In this document: positions 23,715 to 34,236 of the stretch, piece after piece
How positions within the stretch are numbered: position 1 is the first letter of the stretch
Layout: the number at the start of each line of letters is the position of its first letter
From: an uncultured Clostridia bacterium
GTDB taxonomy: Bacteria > Bacillota > Clostridia > Christensenellales > Aristaeellaceae
NCBI GenBank assembly: GCA_934643825.1
Contig: CAKUCW010000009.1
Span: 1-64,000 of the forward strand
Reading direction: 5' to 3'
DNA: 64,000 nt
Made by a program: the position numbers and the translations under genes
The notes under the pieces: model-generated
Database searches by the model: none
Seen by the model: the letters and a program-made list of their open reading frames with translations, nothing else
Told to the model about the DNA's origin: nothing

Positions 23715-26231
23715 TTACGCGATATCGGTGACCGTGTAGTCCTTATCCTCGACAGCCTTTTTCAGCACGGCGTTATCGACCGGCGTGCTGAGGGTGACGA
23801 CGGCAGTGCCGCTGGTGTGGCTGACCTCGGCGGATGCAACGCCGTCCACAGCCTCCAAAGCCTTCTTGACGGCGGCTTCGCAATGACCGCACATCATGCC
23901 TTCGATTTTCATCGTCTTTTCCATTTTGTTTTCCTCCTGATGATGTTTCTTTGATTTGATTTTTTTATCTTTTCCTGCATCGTGCAGTTTAAAAAGATTC
24001 AATCTGAGGGCATTGCTGACCACGCAGAAGCTCGACAGGCTCATTGCCGCCGCGCCGAACATCGGGTTCAGCGTCCAGCCGAAAAGCGGAATCCATACGC
24101 CCGCCGCCAGCGGAATGCCGATGACGTTATAGAAGAACGCCCAGAACAGGTTTTCGTGGATGTTGCGCAGGGTTGCGCGGCTCAGGCGAATCGCGGCGGG
24201 AACGTCGGAAAGCTGACTCTTCATCAGCACGACATCCGCCGCGTCGATCGCGACATCCGTGCCGGCGCCGATGGCGATGCCGATTTCCGCACGGGTGAGC
24301 GCGGGCGCGTCGTTGATGCCGTCGCCGACCATGGCGACCTTGCCCTTTTTCTGCAAAGCACGGATGACGTTTTCCTTGCCCTCGGGGAGGACGCCCGCGA
24401 TGACCTCGTCTACGCCTACCTGACGCCCGATGGTACGGGCAGTGCGCTCGTTGTCGCCGGTCAGCATGACGACGCGGATGCCCATGTTGCGCAAAGCGGC
24501 GATGGCGGCGGGACTGTCCTCTTTGATGACGTCAGCAACGGCGATGATGCCCGCCAGCCTGCCGCCTTTGGCAAAGAGCAGAGGCGTTTTGCCTTCCTCG
24601 GCAAGCGATTCCGCCTTCGTGCGCAAATCGGAAGGAATCTGCGCCTTTGTCGAGATAAAGGACAGACTGCCGCCGAGCAGTTCTTCGCCGCCCAGCGTGG
24701 CGGTCAAGCCGTTGCCGGGAAGGGCGCGGAAATCGGAAACTTCGGCGATGCTGAGCTTTTCTTCGTCGGCGCGGTGCATGACGGCGCGGGCGAGGGGGTG
24801 TTCGCTGCGCTTTTCGAGCGCGGCGGCAAGGGTCAGCAGATCATGATCCGACAAGCCGTCGGCGGGGACAAGATCCGTTACACGCGGCTCGCCTCGGGTG
24901 ATGGTGCCGGTTTTATCGAGCGCGACAATTTCGGTTTTGCCGGTTTCTTCAAGCGAAACGGCGGTTTTGAAGAGAATGCCGTTTTTCGCGCCCAGACCGT
25001 TGCCGACCATGATGGCAACCGGCGTCGCCAAGCCCAGTGCACAGGGACAGCTGATGACCAGCACGGAAATGCCGCGAGCCAGCGCGAAACCGATCGGCTT
25101 GCCGCAGAGCAGCCAAACCGCCGTCGTAAGGATGGCAAGGAGGATGACGGTCGGCACGAATACGCCGGATACCTTGTCGGCAACCTTTGCAATCGGCGCT
25201 TTTGTCGCCGCCGCATCGGAAACCATTTTGATAATCTGCGAAAGGGTCGTATCTTCGCCGACACGCGTGGCTTCGCAGCGCAGGAAACCGGATTGATTGC
25301 TCGTTGCGGCGGAAACGCTGTCACCGACGGTTTTGTCGACCGGAATGCTCTCTCCGGTCAGCGCAGACTCGTTGACGGCGCTTTCGCCTTCCAGAATGAC
25401 GCCGTCAACCGGAATGTTTTCGCCGGGGCGCACAACGAATATGTCTCCGCGCCTGACCTGCGCAATCGGCACGGTGACTTCCTGACCGCCGCGGATCAGC
25501 ACGGCGGTCTGCGGCGCGAGTTTCATCAGGCTCTTGAGTGCGTCGGTGGTTTTTCCTTTGGAGCGGGCTTCAAGCATCTTGCCGACGGTGATGAGCGCGA
25601 GAATCATGGCGGCGGATTCAAAATAGAATTCGTGCATATAGCTCATCACGGCGGTCATGTCCCCGCGAACCTGTGCGCCCGTCATGGCGAACAAGGCATA
25701 GGTGCTGTAACCGAAGGAAGCGGTCGAGCCGAGGGCGACGAGCGTATCCATATTCGGCGAACCATGGAACAGACTCTTGAAGCCGTTGATGAAGAACTTT
25801 TGATTGATGACCATGACGGCGATGGTCAGCAGCATCTGAACCAGCCCCATAGCGACGTGATTATCGTCAAAAAAGGCGGGGAGGCGCCAGCCCCACATCA
25901 TATGCCCCATGGAAAAGTACATCAAAACGATGAGGAATCCCAGCGACGCGATGAGCCGATGCTTGAGAACCGGCGTTTCGTGATCGGCAAGCGCGTCCTC
26001 CTGTTGGACGATGCCGGGGGATTCCTGCGCCGCGCCCTTTAGGGATGCGCCGTAGCCTGCCGCCTGCACAGCGGAAATAACCGCTTGCGGATTGGCATTG
26101 CCTTCGACGCCCATTGAATGGGTCAGCAGGCTGACCGAGCAGCTCGTCACGCCCGGGACATGGGAAACGGCTTTTTCAACCCGGGCGCTGCAAGCGGCAC
26201 AGCTCATGCCTGTTACGGTATATTGTTCCAT
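23715..26231 (-). CDS. copA: Copper-exporting P1B-type ATPase fused to a C-terminal CopZ domain
   Basis: The 838-residue protein has an N-terminal heavy-metal domain (GMSCAAC, ~8-14), P1B-ATPase membrane helices with the metal-path motif CPC (~395), phosphorylation site DKTGT (~435), the HP motif in SEHPLA (~480), and the ATP hinge GDGINDAP (~645). It exports Cu+ from the cytoplasm. After the last helix and a lysine-rich linker, the frame runs on into a 69-residue CopZ-like domain with GMMCGHC. The linker encodes CAGGAGGAAAACAAAATG, a ribosome site and start for CopZ, so a free chaperone may also be made. It lies 52 bases downstream of csoR in one operon. Confidence 0.92.
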   Translation of the reverse strand: MEQYTVTGMSCAACSARVEKAVSHVPGVTSCSVSLLTHSMGVEGNANPQAVISAVQAAGYGASLKGAAQESPGIVQQEDALADHETPVLKHRLIASLGFLIVLMYFSMGHMMWGWRLPAFFDDNHVAMGLVQMLLTIAVMVINQKFFINGFKSLFHGSPNMDTLVALGSTASFGYSTYALFAMTGAQVRGDMTAVMSYMHEFYFESAAMILALITVGKMLEARSKGKTTDALKSLMKLAPQTAVLIRGGQEVTVPIAQVRRGDIFVVRPGENIPVDGVILEGESAVNESALTGESIPVDKTVGDSVSAATSNQSGFLRCEATRVGEDTTLSQIIKMVSDAAATKAPIAKVADKVSGVFVPTVILLAILTTAVWLLCGKPIGFALARGISVLVISCPCALGLATPVAIMVGNGLGAKNGILFKTAVSLEETGKTEIVALDKTGTITRGEPRVTDLVPADGLSDHDLLTLAAALEKRSEHPLARAVMHRADEEKLSIAEVSDFRALPGNGLTATLGGEELLGGSLSFISTKAQIPSDLRTKAESLAEEGKTPLLFAKGGRLAGIIAVADVIKEDSPAAIAALRNMGIRVVMLTGDNERTARTIGRQVGVDEVIAGVLPEGKENVIRALQKKGKVAMVGDGINDAPALTRAEIGIAIGAGTDVAIDAADVVLMKSQLSDVPAAIRLSRATLRNIHENLFWAFFYNVIGIPLAAGVWIPLFGWTLNPMFGAAAMSLSSFCVVSNALRLNLFKLHDAGKDKKIKSKKHHQEENKMEKTMKIEGMMCGHCEAAVKKALEAVDGVASAEVSHTSGTAVVTLSTPVDNAVLKKAVEDKDYTVTDIA
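23922..23937 (-). promoter_or_regulatory. Internal ribosome binding site and ATG for a free CopZ
   Basis: On the minus strand AGGAGG is followed after eight bases by ATG (23924). Translation from there would give a 69-residue CopZ-like copper chaperone (23715-23924) with MMCGHC. The same bases encode QEENKM in the copA linker. That a good site survives inside a fused gene suggests either a recent fusion or dual use. Confidence 0.6.
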
Positions 26232-26283
26232 AAAAGCTCCTTTCAGAAGGAGAATGGGGACAAAGCCCTGACGTTCTCCTCGT

Positions 26284-26592
26284 TTAACGCATCAGCTTTT
26301 GCAGCGTGGTCAAAAGCTCGTCGATGGTTTCGTCCTTGCCGTCGCGAATGTCCTGCGCGACGCAGGTTTTGACGTGGCTGGCGAGCAGAACCTTGGAAAA
26401 GCTGTTCAGCGCCGCGCTTGCCGCCGCAACCTGCGTTAAGATATCCGGGCAGTATGCGTCTTTTTCAACCATGCCGCGAATGCCGCGAATCTGTCCTTCA
26501 ATGCGGTTTAAGCGGTTGAGCAGGTCGCGCTCTTCCTTTTCGCTTCGGTGCTTCGTGCGGCAGGAACAGCAGTTTTGTTCTGGATTGTCCAT
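26284..26592 (-). CDS. csoR: CsoR family copper-sensing repressor
   Basis: The 102-residue all-helical protein belongs to the DUF156/CsoR family ([18 protein letters not shown], ~25-42). The copper-binding residues are present: Cys in DAYCPDIL and the HVKTC pair (the C-H-C site of CsoR). An additional N-terminal CCSC lies at ~8-11. Cu+ binding releases the repressor from its GC-tract operator, which is present just upstream. ATG 26592 follows GGCGAGGTGAAAAC; the longer frame crosses the operator and is rejected. It is the first gene of the csoR-copA operon. Confidence 0.93.
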   Translation of the reverse strand: MDNPEQNCCSCRTKHRSEKEERDLLNRLNRIEGQIRGIRGMVEKDAYCPDILTQVAAASAALNSFSKVLLASHVKTCVAQDIRDGKDETIDELLTTLQKLMR

Positions 26593-26616
26593 GTTTTCAC
26601 CTCGCCTTGCAGCGAT

Positions 26617-26645
26617 AGTATATACCCCTTGGGGGTATATGTCAA
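26617..26645 (-). promoter_or_regulatory. csoR-copA promoter with embedded CsoR operator
   Basis: On the minus strand TTGACA (26640-26645) and TATACT (26617-26622) have a 17-base spacer. The spacer and its edges form the palindrome ATATACCCC-N3-GGGGTATAT (26620-26640, with an extra G/C in the middle), a typical CsoR operator. Repressor binding would block the polymerase directly, giving copper-inducible expression of csoR and copA. Confidence 0.9.
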
Positions 26646-26828
26646 GAATAAGTTTGCAAAATCTAACATTGTTTTTGCGGCCAGGTTTCAAACGCTCAAA
26701 AACGGTTTTGCGGGACAAGGATCCAATAAATAAAATGAAGCAGAATTCTTAAAACTTTTAATATCGTTCGGAATAATTGGCGGAATTGATAAAATATGCA
26801 GGAACGAAACAAATGAACTCCAAAATAG

Positions 26829-26857
26829 TTGACGTGGGTCAAAAAATGGAATATACT
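26829..26857 (+). promoter_or_regulatory. Promoter of the glutamine synthetase gene
   Basis: TTGACG (26829-26834), 17 bases, then TATACT (26852-26857). The leader of about 87 bases is GC-rich and can fold (GCGGC / GCCGC at 26878-26905 and GCCGC / GCGGC at 26919-26931), but I do not recognise a known riboswitch. Between 26646 and 26828 I see only AT-rich spacer. Confidence 0.75.
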
Positions 26858-26950
26858 GACGCACGTTAAAAAGCGAGCGGCAGAAGACAGAACAACATGC
26901 AGCCGCCGCCCACAAAGCCGCTAAGCGGCGAAGAATAGGGAGAGATCGTG

Positions 26951-29026
26951 ATGAAGAAAGTTCCCGAACTGTTTGGAAGCATGGTTTTCAATGAAGCCGT
27001 CATGAAAGAAAAGCTGCCCAAAGATGTTTTTAGGGCACTCAAGCAGACCATTCGCCATGGATTGGCTTTGGATCCGCAGATTGCGGGCGTTGTCGCCAAT
27101 GCGATGAAGGATTGGGCAATCGAGAAGGGCGCGACCCATTTCACCCACTGGTTCCAGCCGATGACCGGCATCACCGCCGAGAAGCATGACTCCTTCATTT
27201 CTCCCTGCGCGGATGGAACGGTGATCATGGAGTTTTCCGGAAAGGAACTGATCAAGGGCGAGCCGGACGCGTCGTCCTTCCCGTCTGGCGGTCTGCGTGC
27301 GACGTTTGAAGCACGCGGCTATACGGCATGGGATCCGACGAGCTATGCGTTTATTAAGGATGACACGCTCTGCATTCCGACGGCATTCTGTTCTTACACG
27401 GGCGAGATTCTGGACAAGAAAACGCCGCTTTTGCGCTCGATGCAGGCGATCAGCGCGGAAGCCTGCCGTGTGCTGAAGCTGTTTGGCAAGGACGCATCCC
27501 GCGTCACCACGACGGTCGGACCGGAGCAGGAGTATTTCCTGATTGATAAGGAAGATTATAAAAAACGTCCCGACCTGATTCTGACCGGGCGCACGCTGTT
27601 TGGCGCAAGGGCGCCGAAGGGGCAGGAGCTGGAGGATCATTACTTCGGTTCGATCCGCCCGCGTGTCAAGGCGTTCATGGCGGATTTGGATGAAGAGCTT
27701 TGGAAGCTGGGCATTTGCGCCAAAACCGAGCATAACGAGGTCGCGCCGTGCCAGCATGAGATGGCGCCCATTTTCGCAACGGCGAATATTGCGACCGACC
27801 ACAATCAGCTGACGATGGAAATCATGAAGAAGGTTGCGGATCGGCATGGGCTGGTCTGCCTGCTGCATGAAAAGCCGTTTGAAGGTGTCAACGGTTCCGG
27901 TAAGCACAACAACTGGTCGATTTCGACCGACAAAGGGGAGAACCTGCTCGATCCCGGCTCTACGCCGATGGAGAACGCGCAGTTCCTGCTGTTCCTGACG
28001 GCGGTGATCAAAGCGGTTGATGAATATCAGGATCTGCTGCGCATCAGCGTCGCCAGCGCGGGCAACGACCATCGCTTGGGCGCGAATGAAGCGCCGCCTG
28101 CAATCGTGTCCATGTATGTCGGCGATGAGCTGGCGGCGGTCATCCGTTCGCTGGTCGAAGGGACGGACTACAAGTCGGCGGAACACAAGAGCATGGATAT
28201 CGGCGTTACGACCCTGCCGCCGATTCCGCAGGACAATTCCGACCGCAACCGCACCTCGCCTTTTGCGTTCACGGGCAACAAGTTTGAGTTCCGTATGCCG
28301 GGCTCGTCCTTCAACATTGCCTGCACCAACATCATGCTCAACACGGCGGTTGCGGATGAATTGATGCAGTTTGCCGATGAATTGGAAAAGGCGGAGAACT
28401 TTGAGGATGCGCTTTCCAAGCTCATCCGCCGTGAATTGAAGGCGCATCAGCGCATCCTTTTCAACGGCAACGGATATAGTCCGGAGTGGGAGATTGAAGC
28501 CGAGCGTCGCGGGCTGCTGAATCTGCGCTCCACGCCGGAAGCCCTCATCCATTATACGGACAAGAAGAATGTCGAGCTGTTTGCCCGCCATGGCGTGTAC
28601 ACCTATACGGAGATCAAATCCCGTCAGGATATCAACATGGAGGAATACACCAAGGTCGTCCACATCGAAGCGCTGACGATGATTGACATGCTCGGCAAGA
28701 TGATCGTGCCGTCCTGCGTGGCATATTCCAAGATGATGGCGGAGGGCGTCGCGGCGAAGAAGAGCATCGGCGTAGAAGCGCCTGCGGAAGTGGCTCAGGT
28801 TAAGCTGCTGACCGAAAAGACCGCGGATTTGATGACGCTCAAAGCTGAACTTGAGGCTGCGGTTGCGGGCGAACCGGACGGGCTGAATGAACGGGCGATG
28901 TATGAGCATGAAGCCGTCATTCCGGCGATGGAAGCCGCCCGGAAGGCTGCCGATGAGCTGGAGATGAAGGTGGACAAGAAGTATTGGAGCATGCCGACAT
29001 ATGCGGATCTGCTGTTTTATGTCTGA
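26951..29026 (+). CDS. glnN: Glutamine synthetase type III
   Basis: The 691-residue protein makes glutamine from glutamate and ammonia with ATP, the main entry of ammonium into metabolism. The size and motifs match GSIII rather than the ~450-residue [15 protein letters not shown] (~57-68), GSGKHNNWS (~315), [15 protein letters not shown] (~370) and [16 protein letters not shown] (~433). GSIII forms a dodecamer. ATG 26951 (or GTG 26948) follows a GGGAGAG site. It has its own promoter and terminator and no nitrogen-regulatory neighbour is seen. Confidence 0.95.
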   Translation: MKKVPELFGSMVFNEAVMKEKLPKDVFRALKQTIRHGLALDPQIAGVVANAMKDWAIEKGATHFTHWFQPMTGITAEKHDSFISPCADGTVIMEFSGKELIKGEPDASSFPSGGLRATFEARGYTAWDPTSYAFIKDDTLCIPTAFCSYTGEILDKKTPLLRSMQAISAEACRVLKLFGKDASRVTTTVGPEQEYFLIDKEDYKKRPDLILTGRTLFGARAPKGQELEDHYFGSIRPRVKAFMADLDEELWKLGICAKTEHNEVAPCQHEMAPIFATANIATDHNQLTMEIMKKVADRHGLVCLLHEKPFEGVNGSGKHNNWSISTDKGENLLDPGSTPMENAQFLLFLTAVIKAVDEYQDLLRISVASAGNDHRLGANEAPPAIVSMYVGDELAAVIRSLVEGTDYKSAEHKSMDIGVTTLPPIPQDNSDRNRTSPFAFTGNKFEFRMPGSSFNIACTNIMLNTAVADELMQFADELEKAENFEDALSKLIRRELKAHQRILFNGNGYSPEWEIEAERRGLLNLRSTPEALIHYTDKKNVELFARHGVYTYTEIKSRQDINMEEYTKVVHIEALTMIDMLGKMIVPSCVAYSKMMAEGVAAKKSIGVEAPAEVAQVKLLTEKTADLMTLKAELEAAVAGEPDGLNERAMYEHEAVIPAMEAARKAADELEMKVDKKYWSMPTYADLLFYV

Positions 29027-29072
29027 GGCATGATGCGGATTTTAAAAGCGGTATAACCAAGAAAACAGGAAG

Positions 29073-29120
29073 AAACGGCATGTGCGCCAAGGGTTTGAGA
29101 AGGCGCATATGCCGTTTTGT
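29073..29120 (+). terminator. Terminator of the glutamine synthetase gene
   Basis: AAACGGCATGTGCGCC pairs with GGCGCATATGCCGTTT (one wobble), a 16-bp stem, followed by TGTT rather than a long T-run. Confidence 0.8.
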
Positions 29121-29175
29121 TCATGTTCGCAAACATGTTTTGCAAGGAATCCCAGCGCTTTTTTATCCGTAAGCC

Positions 29176-29204
29176 TTGCCATTTTGGGCGTTAGAGGGTA
29201 CAAT
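29176..29204 (+). promoter_or_regulatory. Promoter of the tilS-hpt-ftsH operon
   Basis: TTGCCA (29176-29181), 17 bases, TACAAT (29199-29204), 27 bases before ATG 29232. Confidence 0.75.
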
Positions 29205-29231
29205 AGAAACCGTGTAGACAGGAGACTTCAA

Positions 29232-30632
29232 ATGGTATCAGCAGAAGCATGGATGGAACAGTTGCGGCAGGATTGCGGCGTATGCGCGGGGAGCCATGTG
29301 CTTGTCGCGGTCAGCGGCGGCGCGGACTCTACGGCGCTGCTTTGTTTTTTCTGCGAGATCCGGGAAAAATACCCGCTTGAAATATCCTGCGCACATGTCG
29401 AACATGGCATACGCGGGGCGCAGTCGCTTGCGGACATGGAATTTGTCCGCGAATTGTGCAAACAGAAAAACGTTCCTTTTTATGGCACGCATGCGGATGT
29501 GCCGGGCTATGCCAAGGCGCACGGATGCGGCATGGAAGACGCGGCGAGAACGCTTCGATATGCGTTTCTAAGCGAAACGGCGAAGAAAATCGGCGCGGAT
29601 GCCATCGCACTGGCGCATCATCGCCGCGATCAGGCGGAAACGGTTTTGCTGCATGCGGCGCGAGGGAGCGACATGCGCGGGCTTTGCGCCATGCGGATGC
29701 GTCGGGGGACGTTCATTCGACCGTTCCTGAATGAAACACCGGAGAATATCCGCGCCTATTTGAATCAGATCGGGCAGGCGTGGCGGGAAGACGAAACGAA
29801 TGCCTGTGAGGATTACGCACGCAACCGCGTTCGACTGACGGCGCTGCCTGCGCTTGAGGCGGCATGCCCGGGCGCGGAAGGAGCGCTGGCGCGGCTGGCA
29901 TCGGCGGCGCAGCGGGACGAAGATTATTTTTCTTTGCAGCTGGATGCTCTTGTCGGAAAGCCTTTGCTGCTGGCTGACGGCGCGTGTCTGCCGAGAGAAA
30001 AGCTTGCCGGGCTGCATCCCGCGCTGGTGAGCCGGGCGTTCATCCGTCTGGCGGAAGCGGCGGATATGCCCGCGCAGAGTGCGCAGACGATCGAGAGGCT
30101 GCTTGGGTGTCTGATACGGGAAGAGCGATGCGTCGTCAATTTGATTGGCGGCGGACACGCGGAATTCGGCGCACGATACGTCTGCTTTCTTCGGGAGCGG
30201 GAGATTGCCGAAACGCCGCTTGCCTTGCAGGGGATGACCCGGACGCCGTTTGGCGCGTTTTTCGTGCGAAAAGCGGAAAAAGGCGAGTTTGGCGACGGCG
30301 TAACCGCGCAGACGATGGATGCACGGGATCTGGAAGGCGCAGTCATTGCGCCGTGGCGCACGGAGGACAGCATGACGCCCTTTGGCGGACAAAGTCCCGT
30401 GCGGATGAAAAAGCTGCTGGAGGGCGTGGAGCATGGTCTGCGCCGCAGCGTACCTGTTTTGCGCAGGGGAAACACATTGCTATGGATGCCGGGCGTTCGT
30501 CCGGCTGAGATATGCCGCGGAAGGGAAGGCGGCGAGCGGATGCTGGTTTCGTTTGAAAACCGGTTCGCGGGCTGCTTTTCGATCAACGGTAAATATACAA
30601 AACAAAATCAGGGGGCAAAAACAGATGAGTGA
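29232..30632 (+). CDS. tilS: tRNA(Ile)-lysidine synthase
   Basis: TilS attaches lysine to C34 of tRNA-Ile(CAU), changing its codon from AUG to AUA. The 466-residue protein has the PP-loop ATPase motif VAVSGGADSTALL (~28-40), CAHVEHGIRG (~58), AHHRRDQAETVL (~130) and the C-terminal substrate-binding TilS_C domain (~370-460, WMPGVRPAEICR). ATG 29232 follows CAGGAGACTTCAA; the longer frame starts inside the upstream terminator region. It is followed by hpt with an 8-base overlap and then ftsH, the order conserved across Firmicutes. Confidence 0.94.
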   Translation: MVSAEAWMEQLRQDCGVCAGSHVLVAVSGGADSTALLCFFCEIREKYPLEISCAHVEHGIRGAQSLADMEFVRELCKQKNVPFYGTHADVPGYAKAHGCGMEDAARTLRYAFLSETAKKIGADAIALAHHRRDQAETVLLHAARGSDMRGLCAMRMRRGTFIRPFLNETPENIRAYLNQIGQAWREDETNACEDYARNRVRLTALPALEAACPGAEGALARLASAAQRDEDYFSLQLDALVGKPLLLADGACLPREKLAGLHPALVSRAFIRLAEAADMPAQSAQTIERLLGCLIREERCVVNLIGGGHAEFGARYVCFLREREIAETPLALQGMTRTPFGAFFVRKAEKGEFGDGVTAQTMDARDLEGAVIAPWRTEDSMTPFGGQSPVRMKKLLEGVEHGLRRSVPVLRRGNTLLWMPGVRPAEICRGREGGERMLVSFENRFAGCFSINGKYTKQNQGAKTDE

Positions 30633-31182
30633 AACGAGAAAGACATATGCCGATTTGAAAGACGAACTGCTGATTACGCGTGAGCAGATTGCTAAGCGCG
30701 TCAAGGAAATGGGCGCGGAGATTACCCGCGATTTTGAAGGCAAGGATTTGACCGTGATCTGCATCCTCAAGGGTGCGGTCGTGTTCTTTGTTGACCTCAT
30801 CCGCGAGATCGACCTGCCGATGTCGATGGACTTCATGGCGATTTCCAGCTACGGAAGCGCGACCAAGTCTTCCGGCGTTGTGCGCATTCTCAAGGATCTG
30901 GATAAGCCGATCAACGGCAAGGATGTGCTGATTGTCGAGGATATCGTCGATTCGGGCATGACCCTCTCCTTCCTGAAGGAAAACCTGCTCAGCCGCGGCG
31001 CCGCGTCCCTGCATATCGTAACGCTGCTGGATAAGCCGGAGCGCCGCCGTGTGCCGCTGGAGGTGGATTATTTCGGTTTCACCATCCCGGATGAATTCGT
31101 CGTCGGCTATGGTCTTGACTATGCGGAGAAGTATCGCAACCTGCCGGACATCGGCGTTCTGCGCCCGGAAATCTACGAATAA
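30625..31182 (+). CDS. hpt: Hypoxanthine phosphoribosyltransferase
   Basis: The 185-residue enzyme salvages hypoxanthine and guanine by joining them to PRPP. The PRPP-binding motif VLIVEDIVDSGMTL (~103-116) and the flexible loop SSYGSATKSSG (~70-80) are intact, and LDKPERRRVPLEVDYFGF and FVVGYGLDY are typical of the bacterial enzyme. ATG 30625 lies within the last codons of tilS and follows AGGGGGCAAAAACAG. Co-occurrence with a molybdenum hydroxylase elsewhere in the window fits purine turnover but is not proof of linkage. Confidence 0.95.
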   Translation: MSETRKTYADLKDELLITREQIAKRVKEMGAEITRDFEGKDLTVICILKGAVVFFVDLIREIDLPMSMDFMAISSYGSATKSSGVVRILKDLDKPINGKDVLIVEDIVDSGMTLSFLKENLLSRGAASLHIVTLLDKPERRRVPLEVDYFGFTIPDEFVVGYGLDYAEKYRNLPDIGVLRPEIYE

Positions 31183-31227
31183 TTTCATCTTTCGCCGCAG
31201 CTTTGCTGCGTCAATTGGAGGTTCCCA

Positions 31228-33162
31228 TTGAAAAAATCATATAAGGGCTTTCCGGTCTATGCACTGATTATCATCGGCGTACTGATCGCTACACAGCTTT
31301 TTTCTTCATCTTTAACCAGCCGGCACGGGCAGAAGATCGAAGCTTCCGAGCTGTATCAGTATATTGAAAGCGGAAAAGTGGACGCGGTTGCGCTGGAAGA
31401 CAACACGGCTTATGCACATGCCAGGGTGAGCAGCATCCCGCTCACGTCGTTTTCCAATTCGGCGTATGATTACAGCGCCGTGATCTCGCGTGATACGTTT
31501 GTGGATACATGCCGACAGCTGGCGGCGCGTCAATCCGGCAAGAGCGTCGAGGAGATCACGGAGCTTGATCTGGGCTTTGATCTTATGTATCTGCCGCAGC
31601 CGACGACGCCGTGGCTGCTGGAAATGCTGCCGTATCTCATTATGACGATCGGTCTGATGTTCTTCTGGGCGCTGATGATGCGCCAGCAGGGCGGGGGCGG
31701 GGGAAAGATGATGACCTTCGGTCACAGCCCTGCCCGCGTCTTTGAGCCGGACGGAAACCGCGTAACCTTTGCCGATGTGGCGGGCGCGGTTGAAGAAAAG
31801 GAAGAGATGCAGGAGCTGGTCGAGTTCCTGAAGAACCCCCGCCGCTTTACCGCGGTCGGCGCACGCATTCCCAAGGGCGTGCTGCTCGTCGGACCGCCCG
31901 GCACGGGCAAAACGCTGCTTGCCAAAGCGGTTGCGGGCGAAGCGGGCGTTCCGTTTATGTCCATCTCCGGTTCGGATTTCGTTGAGATGTTCGTCGGCGT
32001 GGGCGCCAGCCGTGTGCGAGACCTGTTCGATCAGGCGAAGAAGCACGCGCCGTGCATCGTCTTCATCGATGAAATCGACGCGGTGGGTCGCCGCCGCGGC
32101 GCCGGTATGGGCGGCGGACACGATGAGCGCGAGCAGACGCTCAACCAGCTGCTTGTTGAGATGGACGGCTTTGCGGTCAACGAAGGCGTCATTGTGTTGG
32201 CGGCGACGAACCGCAAGGATATTCTGGATCCCGCGCTCCTGCGCCCGGGTCGTTTTGATCGCCAGATTACGGTTGGCTATCCGGATATTCGCGGACGCGA
32301 AGCGATTCTGCGCGTTCACGCCAAGGAAAAGCCGCTTGCCGATGATGTCGATTTGAACAACATCGCCAAGCGCACGCCGTATTTCGCCGGCGCGGATCTG
32401 GAAAACATCATGAATGAAGCGGCGATTCTCTGCGCCCGTGAAGGCAAGGAGAAGATCACCATGCGCCACCTGAATGACGCGATTGAGCGCGTTCAGATGG
32501 GCCCGGAAAAGAAGAGCCACATCGTCAGCGACGAGGACAAGCGCCTGGTTGCCTGCCATGAGGCGGGTCATGCCATCGTCGGCGAGCTTCTGGAGGGCTG
32601 CGACGCCGTGCATCTGGTGACGATCATGCCCAGAGGCGGAAGTGGTGGACATACGCTGCTGCTCCCGGATAAGGAGAGCGATTTCACCACGCGCACCCAG
32701 CTGCTCGACTTCGTTGCGATGGCGTTGGGCGGCTATGCGGCGGAAACGCTGGTCATGGGTCAGATGTCCACCGGCGCGAGCAGCGACTTGCAGCGGGCGA
32801 CCGATATCTGCCGCCGCATGGTGACGCAGTACGGCATGAGCGAGGACATGGGTCCCATCTATCTGGGCGGCGATCACGACGAGGTCTTCCTCGCCCGCGA
32901 TTACGGTCAGCAGAGCCGGACATACAGCGAAGACGTTGCCGCACGCATTGACGCGGAAGTGCAGCGCAAGATGAATACGGCGTTTGAACGTGCCACGAAG
33001 CTCCTCACCGAACACCGCGCACAGCTTGACGGGCTTTCCGACCTGCTGGTTGAGAAGGAAACCATCGACCGTGCCGAGTTTGAGGCGTTCATGAAGGGCG
33101 AGCCTGTGCCGAAGAAAGACGGCGAGAGCGAAGCGCTGAAGGAGCCGGAACCGATCGCATAA
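31228..33162 (+). CDS. ftsH: ATP-dependent zinc metalloprotease FtsH
   Basis: FtsH is a hexameric membrane protease that degrades misfolded membrane proteins and regulators. The 644-residue protein has two membrane helices (~7-25 and ~133-150) around an extracytoplasmic domain and a glycine-rich GGGGGK linker. The AAA domain carries Walker A GPPGTGKT (~213), Walker B IVFIDEID (~270) and the second region of homology [20 protein letters not shown]. The zinc site is HEAGH (~447). The start is TTG 31228, seven bases after TTGGAGG. The hydrophilic tail (~620-644) is acidic. Third gene of tilS-hpt-ftsH. Confidence 0.96.
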   Translation: MKKSYKGFPVYALIIIGVLIATQLFSSSLTSRHGQKIEASELYQYIESGKVDAVALEDNTAYAHARVSSIPLTSFSNSAYDYSAVISRDTFVDTCRQLAARQSGKSVEEITELDLGFDLMYLPQPTTPWLLEMLPYLIMTIGLMFFWALMMRQQGGGGGKMMTFGHSPARVFEPDGNRVTFADVAGAVEEKEEMQELVEFLKNPRRFTAVGARIPKGVLLVGPPGTGKTLLAKAVAGEAGVPFMSISGSDFVEMFVGVGASRVRDLFDQAKKHAPCIVFIDEIDAVGRRRGAGMGGGHDEREQTLNQLLVEMDGFAVNEGVIVLAATNRKDILDPALLRPGRFDRQITVGYPDIRGREAILRVHAKEKPLADDVDLNNIAKRTPYFAGADLENIMNEAAILCAREGKEKITMRHLNDAIERVQMGPEKKSHIVSDEDKRLVACHEAGHAIVGELLEGCDAVHLVTIMPRGGSGGHTLLLPDKESDFTTRTQLLDFVAMALGGYAAETLVMGQMSTGASSDLQRATDICRRMVTQYGMSEDMGPIYLGGDHDEVFLARDYGQQSRTYSEDVAARIDAEVQRKMNTAFERATKLLTEHRAQLDGLSDLLVEKETIDRAEFEAFMKGEPVPKKDGESEALKEPEPIA

Positions 33163-33253
33163 GGCAAAACGTGAAGTTTGCCTCCGTTTTGCCGCGATGT
33201 AAGAGCCAAAAAATGGCAGACGCCGTGCCGAAGGGCGCGACGTCTGTTTTTCC
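33163..33253 (+). terminator. Tandem hairpins ending the tilS-hpt-ftsH operon
   Basis: A first stem GGCAAAACG / CGTTTTGCC (33163-33193) has no T-run. A second, starting CAGACG and closing with CGTCTG (33217-33246), is followed by TTTTT and is the likely terminator. Confidence 0.7.
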
Positions 33254-33314
33254 ATGACGCACATGGCTTTTGTGTGCGCCATGGAAAGACAGAGAGAACC
33301 ATGGGAGGAACGAT

Positions 33315-34151
33315 ATGAAAGCCGATTTGCATCTCCATTCTACCGCATCGGACGGAACGCTTGCGCCGGATGAGCTGGTTGCGCTTGCCGCGGAACTGGG
33401 CTTTACCCACCTTGCCCTGACCGACCACGACAGCGTGGAAGGCATTGGGGCGGCAGAGGACGCCGCACAGGATTGCGGCATCGAACTGATACCGGGCGTT
33501 GAGCTGAGCTGCGGTGCACAGAAGGAGATCCACATTCTCGGCTATGGCTTTGATCCATTCGATGAACAGATGATCGAGTTTTGCCGCATGCGCACGCTGG
33601 AACGCCGTGATCGTGCAGCAAAAATGGTGGAGCAGCTGGCGGAAAACGGCGTGGAGATTTCGCTGGATCGCGTGATGGAGCTGGCGAGGGGCGTCGTTGC
33701 CCGTCCGCATGTTGCGCGGGCGCTGGTTGAAGCGGGTTATGCCAATTCGGTGAGCAACGCGTTTGACAAATATCTGCTGCCGGGGAAATGCGGCTATGTG
33801 CCCAAGGCGGAGGTCAAGGTGGCGCAGGCGGCAAAGCTCATCCGTCAGGCGGGCGGCGTCGCCGTATTGGCGCATCCGATGGAGCTGAAAATGGGCGAGA
33901 TGGCGCTGGAATCGCTTGTGCATGAGTGGCACGAGCAGGGGCTTGAGGGCATTGAGGTCTATCACCCCAGCGCGGCGAACAACAGCCTGCCGTTCCTCAA
34001 AAATCTGGCGCAGCGAGAGGGCATGCTCATCACCGGCGGAAGCGATTTTCACGGCGTACAGGTCAGGCAGAGCCAGATTGGCGAACAGTTGGAACGCTGG
34101 ACGACGATGGAGCAGGACATTCAGAAGCTGCTGCGCAGAATAGACCGCTGA
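33315..34151 (+). CDS. PHP-domain phosphoesterase (TrpH/YciV-like)
   Basis: The 278-residue protein is a stand-alone PHP metal-dependent phosphoesterase: ADLHLHSTASDGTLAPDELV (~3-22), LTDHDSVEG (~36), GVELSC (~62), VLAHP (~188) and GSDFHG (~243) supply the His/Asp metal ligands. Relatives of this length degrade 3',5'-nucleoside bisphosphates or trim short RNAs (RNase AM). ATG 33315 follows GGGAGGAACGAT; an upstream in-frame start lacks a ribosome site. It has its own start after the ftsH terminator and a short gap to the VanW-type gene. Confidence 0.88.
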   Translation: MKADLHLHSTASDGTLAPDELVALAAELGFTHLALTDHDSVEGIGAAEDAAQDCGIELIPGVELSCGAQKEIHILGYGFDPFDEQMIEFCRMRTLERRDRAAKMVEQLAENGVEISLDRVMELARGVVARPHVARALVEAGYANSVSNAFDKYLLPGKCGYVPKAEVKVAQAAKLIRQAGGVAVLAHPMELKMGEMALESLVHEWHEQGLEGIEVYHPSAANNSLPFLKNLAQREGMLITGGSDFHGVQVRQSQIGEQLERWTTMEQDIQKLLRRIDR

Positions 34152-34236
34152 ATGAAGCATATACATATCCATATATCCGTGAATGCTTCTGCATCGGACA
34201 GACGCGGGATCCATGCGAAAAAGCGAGGTGTTTGAA

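Noticed and set aside
26858..26950. Possible riboswitch in the glnN leader
   Set aside because: It can form GC stems, but I recognise no conserved glutamine- or nitrogen-responsive motif.
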